A DNA stretch of 64,000 bases, taken from NCBI GenBank assembly GCA_021234155.1, contig JAJEKV010000038.1:12616213-12680212 (forward strand), given 5' to 3'. Below the pieces are notes generated by a model that was not told the DNA's origin, did no database searches, and saw only the letters and a list, made by a program, of their open reading frames with translations. The stretch comes from Isoetes taiwanensis. Lineage: Eukaryota > Streptophyta > Lycopodiopsida > Isoetales > Isoetaceae. Position numbers and translations under genes: made by a program. Shown piece after piece: positions 1-10,218 of this stretch (position 1 is its first letter; the number at the start of each line of letters is the position of its first letter).

Positions 1-658
1 TTTGCAAACATCGAACTGACCATGATTGTTCGGTAATTGGTTGGGCAAAGGCGGGTCACTGCCTTATAGATGGGAACAACTCTGCTATTGGTCCACCGGG
101 CGCTGGGGAAGCCTTCTGTAATGCCTTGTTGAACAAGGCGGTACAAGCCAGTATTATGGACGCCCCCACTTAAGCAATTTCGCCCAAGATACCATCTAGG
201 TCCGGGGCTTTCCCATTGGCAAGACATTTGAAGCCTTGTTTCAAGTCCGAATCGGTGATTTCCAAAGACCGCCCTTCTTGCGAGGGGTAATGCTGCATGT
301 GCACCCTGAGGGTCGTATAGCTGTTGCAAGTATTGCCTCCACTGCTCGGGAGTGATATTCCCTATGGGTTGTACTGGCTTTCTAAGAACCCTTCGCCAGA
401 AGGTCCTGGGGTGACGTTCGAGGAGGTAAAACATTTCCCTTTCATGTTGCAATGTATCCGGGCTTTCTTAGCTTTTAAGAAAGACGCAGTCATTCGACCG
501 CATGTGGGCATAAAAGTGGTCTGGACTTGGCGAGCCGCGTTTGTGTTCCTTGCACTCGCATCAAACCATTGATTACGTGGGAAGGTTGTATTCCTAAATG
601 TCCATCATGGGCGCTTATCCCAAAAGCATCTCTGCCGCGAGATCTTAAGCACATCGGG

Positions 659-1831
659 TCATCTACCTGTCTGTTGCTCTAGTGTAGGATATTGCAAAAT
701 TTCTGTCAGGTCATCTATAAGCATCTGGGCATAAGCCCCTGCATGTTCATGATCCAATCGCAGCTGAGGCCTGTGAGGAGTTGTTGCACAGGGGGTTCGC
801 ACAACCTGCCAAGCCAACTTCAAGTAAAGTGGTAAGTGGTATGAGTCGATCTCTTCATCCCTATTAGATGTTCCCACCTGGAAGTGCTTGACAACATGCA
901 TATCCCGCTTTCGTGCACCAAAGACATAGTCCACTACACTAGATCCTCCCCCCTGGTTTTCCTGTCTACAAGTGCTCTTGCGGGTGGACGGCCATTGTGC
1001 CAGTCCATTGCAGATTACCAGGTCAAAGATACCACAGAGCAAAAGCAACTGTCTACCATAGCGCGTGACATGATTGTCATCTGATGTCCGTGGCCAAGCT
1101 CCTTCTGCAGGACGCAGCTGCAATATATCATCAGTCAAGGGATCAAATCTCATGGGTTGTTCTATCCCGTTGCGCGCATTGAAGTCTCAAGGAGTATGAC
1201 ATCGCCCCCTTACGCTGTACATCAGTATGTCATCATATAGATCGACATAGGGGTCCAGCCTATCCACATCCGAGTGCGTGTGATAGAAGTTGCTTTCTGC
1301 ATGTGGAAAGTAGCAAGCTGCCACAAAGAGGGATCTGCTACTGCAGTTTTGCACACGCACCCACAAGTACCGGTTGTGCTTGTCTGTCTTGAACAAGGAG
1401 ATTGACTGTGCCAAGGCCGTTCAATAGTAGCAGGCAACCCCCCCATGCCCCCGCTTTCCTGTGCAATCATTGAAGATTGAGTAGCGCTAGTATCCTAGCA
1501 AGTCGGGTATCCTGTGTCTTACATGCTCCCATGTTTCCATAAGGAAGATGAGATCCATGTCTGCGGCAACAGAGTTGAGACTATCTCCATTACGCCATGG
1601 GAAGCCTCGAATAATTCCGGGGAGACCATGCGAGGCACAATTCCTATTTGTTGGCGGTGGCGGTTGGGGATTAGATTGGCGGGAGTAGAAGGGGATAGCA
1701 AGTAGAAGCGGCGAGATGCGCGAAAGCAGCGAAGGTGAGGCAACTTGAGCAGAGGCGTCTCGGCTGTAGCAGCGGCAAAGCAGTGGCATGGTCAGGGGCT
1801 GCTGGAGGGTTAGCAGGATTCGTAGCAGCAT
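659..1831 (-). pseudogene. LINE endonuclease (EEP family) remnant
   Basis: Fragments in different frames line up with a LINE apurinic-like endonuclease. An N-terminal strand reads MDLIFLMETWEH (around 1540), then YLWVRVQ...FVAACYFPHAES (around 1290-1370). The C-terminal half (659-1153) shows CNGLAQWP and SSVVDYVFG, the latter matching the SxxDYV motif also seen in the 50-kb LINE (SIVDYVIM). The final SDH motif is degraded. Frame changes at about 1160-1190 and 1480 show it is not functional. It is followed 3' by the start of the reverse transcriptase at the window edge. Confidence 0.65.
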
Positions 1832-1885
1832 TTGGCGGCCTGAAAATTTGCATCTTGCCCGAATTAGTCCTATAGCTCTTCCCCA

Positions 1886-2210
1886 ATGCAGCTAATGCTT
1901 TTAACTTTGGTCAACTCGTGCTCTGCGGTCTTCTTGTTGGGCGGGTCGTCTCGGTCAATATACAAAGCCGCTTCCTTCATTTTGCCTACCCGGGCGCAGA
2001 TGGTCGCTTTCACTAGCGCATCTCGCATCGCGGAACGTGACTACCCTTATGCGGTGCAGGCGTTGGATGCCATGGCATCTCGCCTAATAATGTAATCTTG
2101 GCGTGGGGAATGTCATTCGAAAGCAAGAATCAACATTTGGAGCCGGTTAATGAGGTCCTCCCCTGCCTCTTCTGTTAGGCCATGTACCACCACATTGTGG
2201 CTTCTCCGCC
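1886..2210 (-). pseudogene. LINE ORF1 RRM-like remnant
   Basis: Conceptual translation of the minus strand gives a string near RRSHNVVVHGLTEE, then, after frame changes, YIDRDDPPNKKTAEHEL. This resembles the RRM-like and C-terminal region of LINE ORF1 proteins (a beta strand ending in a VxGL pattern, later an acidic DD segment). Several stops break it. Its position between the coiled coil and the endonuclease supports the call. Confidence is limited because only short strings can be recognised. Confidence 0.4.
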
Positions 2211-3317
2211 TCAGCTCCTAGAACGCTCTGATTGTTGGTCAGTCCTGCCCGTCACAACAGGAGTTGTTTGTTGTCGGCGGGGCATAGGCTGTGGCCTACG
2301 TTGGGGCGGGGGTGGCATGGATCGGCTTAGGGGTGCAGTAGTAGACGGCCCTGGCTGATGCCTTGCAGACTTTTGGGCAGGTGGGACTGTCGTGGCAGGT
2401 ATAGTGGTCTCTCCATCCTGAGGCCGGGAGCTTAGCTCCTGCTGAAATTGTTGCTGCCTTGTCAATTCATGCATGCACCACTGCAATTGCTCGTGAGCCT
2501 CTGCATTGAGGTCCTTGCCTTGTTTAGCGATGGTTGCCCTCAGCTCCTGCACCTTCCGATCTCGAGCTGCGGAGCTATGCTCCAGATTCTGCAAGCGAGA
2601 GTCCAGCATAGGGTTCATTGCAGATGAGGCCACTTCTTGTGTCTCAACCCTAGTTTGAAGGGCTCTCAATTGTGACTGGCTCTCTTCAAAAGCGACCTGG
2701 ACTTTTCGCACCACAGTAGCAGCCTCCTCAGCCTCTGACTGAAGGCGTGAGATGGTTGTCATTGTCTCTTGCTCAACACGTTGCTTGTCCTGTGTCATAG
2801 TTTCAATGGCGGTGGACATGGAATCCATGCGGGCCTGGATGTCAGCAAGACTCTTCTTGTCCTTTTGCCTTTCAGAGTGCACTAGGCGAAGGCCAACTTC
2901 TAGGTGCTATATGCGGGTCTCCATGCTGGAAACACGTTGTTTTTCAGTAGCCAGCTGGCTCTTGAGCAATTTGGTTGTGGAGGCCTGCATTTCCTCTGCC
3001 AAGCATGCAATTCGAGCTTTGTTGCCCTCTACCATTGCCTGAACCTGTTTCTAGTGCTCCTCAACTTCCTGGTTTGGTGGTGGTGAAGCCCAGATACGGC
3101 TTGCCGCTAGGCTAAAGTATCTGTCATAGGCTTGCCGAGCTATGCTTGTTGCACGGGACTTTGCCTGCGCTTCACTTTTCAGTGTGCACCTATCAATTTT
3201 GCTAGTGTCATCTGGTCTGTGATTGGGGATGGCATCTATGTACTCTCCCAGTAGAAGTTTTGCTGCCATGTCTGCGCTAGGTAGAGGGGATTGCGTATCA
3301 GCACCATCCTTATGCAT
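2211..3317 (-). pseudogene. LINE ORF1-like coiled-coil protein with two TAG stops
   Basis: One reading frame spans about 368 codons with only two interruptions, TAG at 3051-3053 and TAG at 2907-2909. The middle is strongly heptad-like and rich in Q, E, R and L (for example KVQVAFEESQSQLRALQ), predicting a long coiled coil. The C-terminal part is rich in proline, glutamine and serine (SMPPPPQRRPQPMPRR). This is the usual make-up of a LINE ORF1 nucleic-acid-binding or multimerisation protein. It lies just 5' of the RRM-like and endonuclease remnants in the same orientation. Both stops could be CAG-to-TAG changes, as expected from deamination of methylated CHG sites in a silenced element; that is inference. 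No host function is claimed. Confidence 0.6.
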
Positions 3318-3384
3318 ATCTGTGGGGTTGGATGAAGGGAGGCAGGTCCGGCTCTTCTATCACTGGAGTTGCCATGGATAGGGT

Positions 3385-3672
3385 GTCACCCTACAGACAC
3401 TTATCTGAAAGCCTCCAAGCACTTTGATCACACACAACCTCTGTCCCTTTACAGACGCCCGTCTGAAAGCTTCCACGTGTCAGAAGCAGGCGCAGGCTTC
3501 CAAGTGCAAGAAGCAAGTGCAGGCTCTTTCACCTTACAGACACCTGTCTGAAAGTGTTCAAGTGCATAAATCAAGCGCAGCCTCAAGTGGAACCTCTGCC
3601 ACCTTACAGACGCTTGTCTGGAATGAAAATAAGCAATGGTTTTCTCCCTTACAGATGCCCACCTGCAAGGCT
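3385..3672. repeat. Five spaced copies of a small palindromic motif
   Basis: A motif close to TTACAGACGCCCGTCTGAAA recurs five times, near 3389, 3448, 3531, 3604 and 3649, with 45-80 bp between copies. CAGACG and CGTCTG form an inverted repeat with a 2-nt loop. Flanking words such as TCCAAGTGC also recur, so this is an imperfect tandem repeat and not chance palindromes. No gene is recognised here. Confidence 0.7.
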
Positions 3673-3719
3673 TTAGCATGTAAATGCTTTAATCCAAGGT
3701 GATTGGATGGTATCACACC

Positions 3720-4640
3720 CTCTGAATCCCGCCTTAAAATCGGGTTGCAAAAACTTGTTGTTTTCTCCTCTCAGATCTTAATCAAATGTGAACAAACCAT
3801 ATGTCTTTAGAATCATGACAGAACAAGCATTCTAATGATATGCATTGCTCCCAAAACAGAGCTGTAGATTAATAGATATGAAGAAAAGTATATAGTGCTG
3901 AAAAATGGAACAATGGAAACCCTAAATCCAGCACTGAAAATCTGTTGTTTTCGCTCTGAAATCCTGTCCAAACATCAGCAACATAAAATATCTTTGAAAT
4001 AACTCCGAGAGAGCTTTCCGAAGATATAAATTTCGTGAGAAACCGAGTCACAAAGAAATAGATATGAACAAAAATGTATTATGAGCCACAAAGTGGTGGT
4101 GCAGGCTGAAAATCTGTGTTTTTGCTATAGAAACACCATTCAAACACATGCAAATTCACATACCTTCAGAAAGATCTCTGAGGAAGCTTTGCAATGCGAT
4201 AAACTTCAGCTAAAACGGAGTTAAAATTTGCCAAATACAATAAAAAATATGTGGACAATACCACGAGCACTTCAGGGCTTTTTGTGCCCTTGATTTGCAG
4301 CCCAAAAATCTGAGTTTTTACTGAGGAAATAGTATTAAAAACATATACAGATTACATACCAATAGGAAGAAATCTGAGATGACTTTCCAACGCAATAAAT
4401 TTTAGCTGAAACGGAGTTCTTGATCTCCAGATATGATCAAAAGTGGGCAGCACCACCAACACTTCAGGGTTTTTTGGGGCCCCCAATTTGCAGCCCAAAA
4501 ATCTGTGTTTCTGATGCAGAATAATTAGTGAAACATATACAAATCACATACCAAGAGAAAGAACTCTGAGATGGCTTTCCAAAGCAACAAATTTCGACTG
4601 AAACGGACTTCCAGATCTCCAGCTATGATTGAAAATGTAT
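3720..4640. repeat. Tandem repeat of ~180-193 bp units
   Basis: About five diverged units share an ordered set of words: an AAATCTGTGTTTTTGC-like segment, a run of CAAACATATACAAATCACATACC type, then GGCTTTCCAACGCAATAAATTT and GCTGAAACGGAGTT. The CTTTCC landmark recurs near 4008, 4187, 4378 and 4571 (spacing 179-193), with a weaker copy near 3825. No coding potential is seen. This is satellite-like non-coding DNA, possibly an old tandem-repeat transposon part. Confidence 0.75.
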
Positions 4641-4908
4641 GACCGGCTTTCAGAGCCCCTAGGGTTTCAGAGCGCCTAAGAGAGAAAGAAGGATGAAATC
4701 ATATGATTTCCCTTCATCAAGTTGTTACTTTAAAAAATAATTATGTCAAATGCTGGTTTCTTTTGGAACACATGAACAGGTGAATAAATTTCTTTCGATT
4801 TCATAGATGCTCTAGAATAAAGGCAAGAATCCGACATATATACTTTAAGTAATATGTGGTGTGTGTCTGGACGAACGGAAGCAAGGCTATAATCAGATGC
4901 CTGCCTAT

Positions 4909-5194
4909 TGGGACATTCATATGGAGTATTTTTTTTGCAGCAGCGGGAGTCTGCCACAGCTCATTTCAACGCCGCTTCAAAGTATTCGTCCGCCATGCTG
5001 AAGGGTACACGCGGAAATGGCTGTTGCTGGAATGACATGGTTGCAACACTTCCAGCTGTTGCTAATTTCTATCATGTGCAGTTGGAGCCAAATAAGTAAT
5101 TTAACCATATGAATGGAGAAGGCATGAAAGCCAGATTTGTTGCAGTTGTATGGTTGCTGCAGCTGCAAAATTGCTACTCCATATGAGTGCAGCA
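4909..5194. mobile_element. MITE, 286 bp, with empty site in the duplicate
   Basis: The duplicate at about 7437 reads CTGCCTATGTAAAC without interruption. Here 286 bp are inserted after CTGCCTAT and are followed by TATGTAAAC, so the target duplication is TAT (4906-4908 and 5195-5197). The ends are inverted repeats: TGGGACATTCATATGGAGTA against the complement of the right end TGCTGCACTCATATGGAGTA (16 of 20 identical, weaker match beyond). A 3-bp duplication and short TIRs suggest a PIF/Harbinger-type MITE. There is no transposase inside; a small ORF spanning it is not considered a gene. Confidence 0.85.
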
Positions 5195-5500
5195 TATGTA
5201 AACATGATGCAGGGCATTCAGTAAATACCTCACCAAAGTGATGAGTAGAGTGATTGAAATTAAAATAATACCATCTTCTAACATATTACACACACTAGAT
5301 GCAACTACCTGAATGGGACCTGGCCCACGGCCAACTATTATGCACTAAACCTTCCATAGCAGAAAGATAAGCAAGTGCAAAAAGACAAATAAGTGAAATC
5401 TGATTTTGCTAGAAACGGTTGCAAAAAACTTCACTCTAATCCCTTGTTTCCACACATCTTCTATGCACAAGTCCACCAGAACTAGCAGTGATGTCACAAT

Positions 5501-5671
5501 TTACAACCGTCGTCGTTCTAAGAAAATGGGTCGATATGGATCATAGCCATAACTCTGAGCAGGAGGAGGATATTGAGTTGGATGAGAAGCATATTGGGGA
5601 GCAGGATAACCTTGAACAGAAACTTGAGCTCCGGTGCTCATGGGCGGTGTCGAAGTAGGAGAAGGAGACAT
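5501..5671 (-). pseudogene. Truncated NHL/LEA_2 gene copy
   Basis: This copy begins MSPSPTSTPPMSTGAQ and keeps the proline-, glutamine- and tyrosine-rich cytosolic tail up to YDPYRPIFLERRRL. It then meets a stop where the intact copy enters its membrane segment. Just 3' the sequence resumes with the last part of the intact gene (TGACATCACTGCTAGTTC, then the same terminator region). So about 490 bp, containing the transmembrane segment and nearly all of the LEA_2 domain, are missing. What remains could only encode a 56-residue cytosolic tail. It is most likely a pseudogene; an expressed short peptide cannot be excluded. Confidence 0.8.
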
Positions 5672-5860
5672 GTTTGGATCGTTTGGACGCCCACAACTTG
5701 ATACAACCTGTAGAAAACTCACTGAAAACCTCACAATTTGAAACAAATCTGCAGCAAACACCACGGAGAGGAGATATGATATGATAGACCTGAGCGGATT
5801 ATTCAATCGATTATGAGCGCCAGATGCAGGGCGCAGAGTGCATTCGTGCCTGGATCCTCC

Positions 5861-6108
5861 TCATTCCATGCACTTCATACAAGTTGTGATTGGTGTTCCC
5901 AAGTTTCAGAAAGCAGCACTAAGTCTATTGCCATGTTGACTGCACTCAAATCATTAACTGCTAACCTAAGCTTTTAAACTTCGTCCTTCAATTCCAAGAG
6001 CAGCTGCATCGCTGGATCGTCTGCTTCATCTTGTGAAGAGAAAGTGGCCTTCCTCCTTGCACCCATGAGGCCAAGGCAAGGGAACCTCAAGCAAGGGTGT
6101 TTTGCCCA
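5861..6108. other. Non-coding spacer
   Basis: Nothing recognisable between the duplicated block and the retroposed segment. It ends in the left copy of the 27-bp direct repeat that flanks 6109-7000. Confidence 0.5.
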
Positions 6109-7000
6109 TCCCAATCTTGAGTCATCCATAAGAATGAATGTGAAGATAACCTTGTTTCACTTTGTTTGATATAAGATCTTATTCTTATTCGTTATTCGTA
6201 TTATTGTTTCCTTATCGGTGATCTGGCGAATATTCCATCTTCTGTGCCATATCAACGGCCATTAAATTTTTTATTCCAAATCTCCCTGCCACTTCCAATG
6301 GTCCAGAACGGACAAAGGTCCAAGTGCAACCACCCACTGTAATCAGGGCTGGAGCCGAAGCAAGCAAGCAGCTCTCCAACCCAGCTTGCCCAGCACTTCA
6401 AATTCGGCTTGAGACCGCCACCTCTATGCCCTTCATCTCCAAAAAAGAAGCTAGAAATCCGGCTTGAGAGCGGCACCTGTATGCCCTTCATCTCCAAAAA
6501 CAAAGCTAGCTCTGCAGCAGGGGCACCCACCTCCAACGGGAGCACCTTAGCTCAAAGGGTTTCCGGGCTAGCATCGGACAAGCCGCTTCAAAGCAGACCT
6601 CAAACATCCTCATCGGGACCGGACCTAAAGCAAAGAATCGGCCTAAAGCGACCATCTCCCCGCTATCGCCCCTTCTCATCCCGCCCCTTCTCATCCTGCT
6701 CTGCACCTCAAGCCTGGACCTCTCCAGCGGCATGCCTCCCTAACCTCTCCACCCGATCTCCAAAGCCAAATTTCTTTCTAAATTGTGGAAACACAAATCC
6801 AAATTCACATATACTGTAATCCTAGCGCCACTATCTTCCCCCGCCAATAAGCAGCTCAAAGCGTTGCAAAAATACCCTCCACATACGATTTGGAATACAA
6901 TACAGCCACCAAATCTAGGCCCAACCATGCTAGAAATACCGCCCCCAAATACCAAACAAAATAATTAGAAGTTTATCTCCACGATATATGCATACAAAAA
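6109..7000 (+). mobile_element. Probable retroposed segment with long target duplication
   Basis: The 27-bp word starting AACCTCAAGCAAGGGTG and ending TTTTGCCCAT occurs at both ends (6082-6108 and 7001-7028). The right copy is preceded by a short A run (ACAAAAAAA). Direct repeats plus an A tail are what target-primed reverse transcription leaves. The body is C- and T-rich in its middle and contains an internal tandem duplication of about 62 bp (6401-6520, marked by ATGCCCTTCATCTCCAAAAA twice). A 136-codon ORF (6409-6819) resembles no family I know. It could be a processed transcript of a non-coding RNA or an unknown gene. Confidence 0.5.
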
Positions 7001-7028
7001 AACCTCAAGCAAGGGTGTTTTGCCCATT

Positions 7029-7264
7029 TATCCCAAAGAGCATCTAAACCTTGGACATGCAATTTTCAAACAAGAGTTGAATTCAATAAGATAATACATT
7101 TAGCCAAGAATTTTGTTATTTTTAAAAACACCTCAAGCTTCTCTCCTTAGATTAGTACATGCCTTTCCACCAAAGTAGACTCTCTTTAAAAAATGGAACC
7201 TGCCTATGTCACAACAGAAACCTTGATAGTGATGCATTAAATATAGTAATCATAAGGAAAAGAA
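7029..7264. other. Non-coding spacer
   Basis: AT-rich sequence with no supported gene, RNA or repeat. Confidence 0.5.
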
Positions 7265-8870
7265 TCAAGTTGTTACTTTTAAAAGATGATTTCTTTTGGA
7301 ACACATAAACAGGTGAATAAAGCTTATTCATAGATGCTCTAGCATATAGGTTAAGGATCCATCATACATACTTTTTAACTAGTATATGGTGTGTGTCTGC
7401 AGGAAAGGAAGCAAGGCCATAATCAGATGCCTGCCTATGTAAACATGATGCAAGGCAGTCGGTGGATACCTCATCCTCAAAGTGATGAGCAGAGTGATTG
7501 AAATTGAAATTAAAATAATACCATCTTCTAACATAACACACACACTAGGTGCAACTACCTGAATGGGACCTGGCCCACAACCAACTGTTATGCACTAAAC
7601 CGTCCACAGCAGAAAGAAACAAGTGCAAAAAGACAGTTATAAGTGAAATCTCGTTTTGCTAGAAACGGTTGCAATATGCTTTGGAAACATCCAAGACACA
7701 TGCATACCATAAACAAATTACTTATAAACTCTTCAGAAATATATGCATTCAGGAAGCCATGAGAAGAAGAAAAAATTAATATATCAACATGGTGAAATAC
7801 ACCTTCAAAACAATAAAATTTAGCAGCCTTACAGAACTGTTACAAGTTTTGATTGAAATGTTATCAATCCTAATGAGATGAGAACTGTCATACGAATCTG
7901 CCATCAAAATTTGCTCACCAGAGAAATAGAAGGAAATGATGCACAAAAACTTCGCAAAAGACTTCGCTCTAATCCCTTGTTTCCACACATCTTCTATGCA
8001 CAAGTCCACCAGAACTAGCAGTGATATCACACTTAACATATACCCATATGTCCCAAGATGTTCTCCAACTGCCTATCTTAAATCTAGCCTTGACAGCCAA
8101 AAGAGTTTTCAAAGGAACACTATTACTGTTAACTGCACTTTGCCAATCAGAATTATTCAAAGAAACAGAAATATTCAAACTGATCCGTTCATCACTTCTG
8201 TGCCCTAAGTAAAATGGAGAGGAGTAATTCTTCCCTAGCTGAGTCTGTTTATAATAAACTGCTGTACCCATATAGTCATTATAAACGCCCATCCGCTTGT
8301 TAGGATTATATGCCCTAATAATCATCCTGAGAGTCATATAATCAGAGCTACCACTGTTATTTACCTGTGTAAAGTTTACATTGTTGAACCGTAAATCCTC
8401 CACAATATACCTGGGAATTCTAGGTCTAAGCACAAGGTAAGTAATAAGAATGGCGACACCCAAAAGGATCAAAGCAGATATAAGTGCATAACATAATCGC
8501 CGGATTAACAAGCGTCGCCGTTCTAAGAAAATGGGTCGATATGGATCATAGCCATAACTCTGAGCAGGAGGGGGATATTGAGTTGGATAAGAAGCATATT
8601 GAGGAGCAGGATAACCTTGAACAGGAACTTGAGCTCCGTTGCTCATGGGCGGTGTCGAAGTAGGAGAAGGAGCCATGTTTGGATCATTTGGTCGCTCAGA
8701 ACTTGATACAATCTGTAGAAAACTCACCGAAAGCCTCACAATTTGAAACAAATCTGCAGCAAACACCACGGAGACGAGATATGATATGATAGACCTGAGC
8801 GGATTATTCAATCGATTATGAGCGCCGGAGTAGGGAGAAAAGGTGCAGGGCGCAGAGTGATTCGTGTACA
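7265..8870. repeat. Segmental duplication, copy 2 (partner 4717-5860)
   Basis: This copy has the empty MITE site at about 7437 and the full-length NHL gene. Compare 4717-5860. The duplication ends just upstream of the gene, where both copies share GCAGGGCGCAGAGTG before diverging. Confidence 0.85.
7969..8676 (-). CDS. NDR1/HIN1-like (LEA_2 domain) membrane protein
   Basis: The predicted 235-residue protein has the standard NHL layout. Residues 1-60 form a cytosolic tail rich in P, Q and Y (repeats of the YPxPQYASYPTQYPPP type). A basic RRR stretch precedes one transmembrane helix at about 61-83 (LCYALISALILLGVAILI). An LEA_2 domain follows from about 90 to 225, with FNNVNFT, the family's NPN motif (RAYNPNKRMGVYND), the YY pair, and several N-glycosylation sequons. 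Such proteins sit in the plasma membrane or ER, and some act in pathogen responses. The start is placed at MAPSPTS because the paralogue conserves it and upstream codons look like leader sequence; the frame stays open to 8871, so a longer N-terminus is possible. There are no introns in the CDS. Length is typical of the family (200-250). Confidence 0.85.
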   Translation of the reverse strand: MAPSPTSTPPMSNGAQVPVQGYPAPQYASYPTQYPPPAQSYGYDPYRPIFLERRRLLIRRLCYALISALILLGVAILITYLVLRPRIPRYIVEDLRFNNVNFTQVNNSGSSDYMTLRMIIRAYNPNKRMGVYNDYMGTAVYYKQTQLGKNYSSPFYLGHRSDERISLNISVSLNNSDWQSAVNSNSVPLKTLLAVKARFKIGSWRTSWDIWVYVKCDITASSGGLVHRRCVETRD

Positions 8871-8876
8871 ACTATG

Positions 8877-9300
8877 TCGCTGTCATAGCGCGACAACGTG
8901 GCTTCCTTCTTACCGTTGATCTAAAGCATGTTCGAACGTGGCGAGGTTAAAGCCGTCCATACGCCTAGCATGGTAATGGCAAAAGAAGCCAAAGTATAAG
9001 TGCGGTTTCCATGGGCCTTAAAAAAGCACTTCTTATGCTCTAAAATTGGCTACAAGACAAAATAAAGCTCATTTCCAAGCAACGCATGGGAGCTTTCAAA
9101 AATCTTTAAGTTGGACCTCACTTTTCTCCCCTCAGGGGACCATGGGAACATACCCTAGGGCTGAATGGCCTTTGAAATGTAATTTTAAAGGTTACAATTT
9201 TTATTTCTTTTATGGAAAAAATTCTATTAGTTTTGAGTAAAAATTACATGACTATGTAGTAGATAGACACCCTCTTGCACAAGCTTGAAGAGGGGATAGC
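8877..9300. other. Non-coding spacer
   Basis: Likely contains the promoter of the NHL gene on its left side. No other feature is seen; one short ORF is not supported. Confidence 0.4.
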
Positions 9301-9307
9301 TACAGAG

Positions 9308-9817
9308 TCAACCTTCAACCTTATATGTGGTATTGAGGATCTCTAACTGTCGCAAGAGTTTGATAAAGGTCCCCCAGACCACCTCTTTCAACGTAGTTTG
9401 GCACTCATGTACACATTTATATTTTCTTAAACACCTTTCAAGAGCATACACTAGTTGTGTACCTGAGGTGTATTCTCCATTGAAGACAATTGCCCTCCTT
9501 CTTTTCCATATAATCCATAATAGCCATGCTTTGACTATCTGAAAAGCAATACATTTGGAATGTACCCATTCCACTGGATAAATGCCTAAAAGAATCTGAT
9601 TGGTCCCTAGTGAGTTGCCAAATCTTACCTCACACCAGTTCCATACCAGTTGCAGGTCAACGCATTCTACTAGGCAATGTTCCAGGGTTTCATCGCTCGC
9701 TTTGCACATGGGACATAATGGATTTACTTCTTCTTTGTACTTAGTAACAACGGTATTTACCTGGAGGGCTCTATGCACTACTTGCCAAATAAGTGAGCAC
9801 ACTCTTGGAGGAAACAA
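9308..9817 (-). pseudogene. LINE ORF2 C-terminal zinc-binding fragment
   Basis: A 169-codon open stretch reads like the zf-RVT tail of a plant L1 ORF2. It has VCSLIWQVVHRALQVN, then the Cys/His cluster CPMCKASDETLEHCLVEC, then a hydrophobic WLLWIIWKRRRAIVF segment typical of the region after the cluster. No reverse-transcriptase core remains upstream, where a SINE head and minisatellite lie. It is an isolated 3' piece of a LINE, open in frame by chance or relative youth. Confidence 0.75.
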
Positions 9818-10010
9818 TGAGAAATAAGCAATCCACTTATTCCAACCCTATCTTGTTACTTGAGAAAGATTACAATGAGAATTAAGCAATCCGCTTATTC
9901 CAAACCTATCTCGTTACTTGAGAAAGCTTACAATGAGAAATAAGCAGCTTCTTCCAACCTATCTTCACGAGAAAGCTTACAATGAGAAATAAGCAATTCG
10001 CTTATACAGA
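9814..10010. repeat. Minisatellite, ~55-65 bp unit, about 3.5 copies
   Basis: Units begin ACAATGAGAAATAAGCAAT and include CGCTTATTCCAACCTATC and TTACTTGAGAAAGCT. Starts are near 9814, 9871, 9929 and 9979. The array lies on the 3' side of the tRNA-like SINE head (minus strand), so it may be an expanded part of the SINE body. Confidence 0.75.
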
Positions 10011-10085
10011 AGTGAGAATTGAACCCCTGCCCCATAAAGTTGAACCCTCCAAACCCCCCATGCCAACCAGTAAGGGGTAGGCATC
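10005..10085 (-). mobile_element. Possible tRNA-derived SINE head
   Basis: The minus strand shows an A-box-like TGGTTGGCATGG about 30 nt before a good B box, GGTTCAATTCTC, which is the spacing of a Pol III type 2 promoter in tRNA-derived SINEs. Acceptor-stem pairing is not preserved, so this is not a functional tRNA gene. The 3' end is not clear because a minisatellite follows. Confidence 0.45.
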
Positions 10086-10151
10086 AATTATATTCTATAT
10101 TATTTTTTGGGTTGCCCCTAAGGGGGCAAACCCTTGTTTATGTGGGGTTTG

Positions 10152-10194
10152 TGGCATATTCTAGGTATATGCCAGTATATGCCTAGAATATGCC
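10152..10194. repeat. Inverted repeat, 13-bp arms
   Basis: GGCATATTCTAGG at 10152-10164 pairs with CCTAGAATATGCC at 10182-10194. A second hairpin (TTGCCCCTAAGGGGGCAA) lies about 45 bp upstream. They are probably remnants of foldback or MITE ends; no protein is linked to them. Confidence 0.6.
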
Positions 10195-10218
10195 GATGAC
10201 CGCTGCTAAAACCCATTA

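Larger units (their letters stand above)
1..3317 (-). mobile_element. Decayed non-L1 LINE, 3' part outside the window
   Basis: Read on the minus strand, this stretch holds in order a coiled-coil ORF1-like region (3317-2211), an RRM/LINE-ORF1-like remnant (about 2210-1890), an apurinic-type endonuclease remnant (1831-659) and, at positions 1-80, the start of a reverse transcriptase with a NYRTIMVSS-like string. The same RT string (NYRTIIVSS) occurs in the LINE at 47.6-50.9 kb, so the two belong to one broad family. The 3' part lies beyond the left edge. Stops and frame changes are frequent, so the copy is dead. Order and content are seen; the assignment to a non-L1 clade is inference from the related copy. 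Confidence 0.75.
4717..5860. repeat. Segmental duplication, copy 1 (partner 7265-8870)
   Basis: From TCAAGTTGTTACTTT onward this segment matches 7265-8870 in the same order and orientation: the same microsatellite-free AT-rich flank, the same GAATGGGACCTGGCCCAC word, and the NHL gene 5' half. Differences are a 286-bp MITE found only here, a deletion of about 280 bp near 5424 and a deletion of about 490 bp inside the gene near 5503. Copy 2 therefore looks ancestral in structure, with copy 1 decayed. Confidence 0.85.

Noticed and set aside
8677-8871. N-terminal 65-residue extension of the NHL protein
   Set aside because: The family starts close to MAPSPTS; the upstream codons look like leader with possible splice signals. 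Kept only as a possibility.
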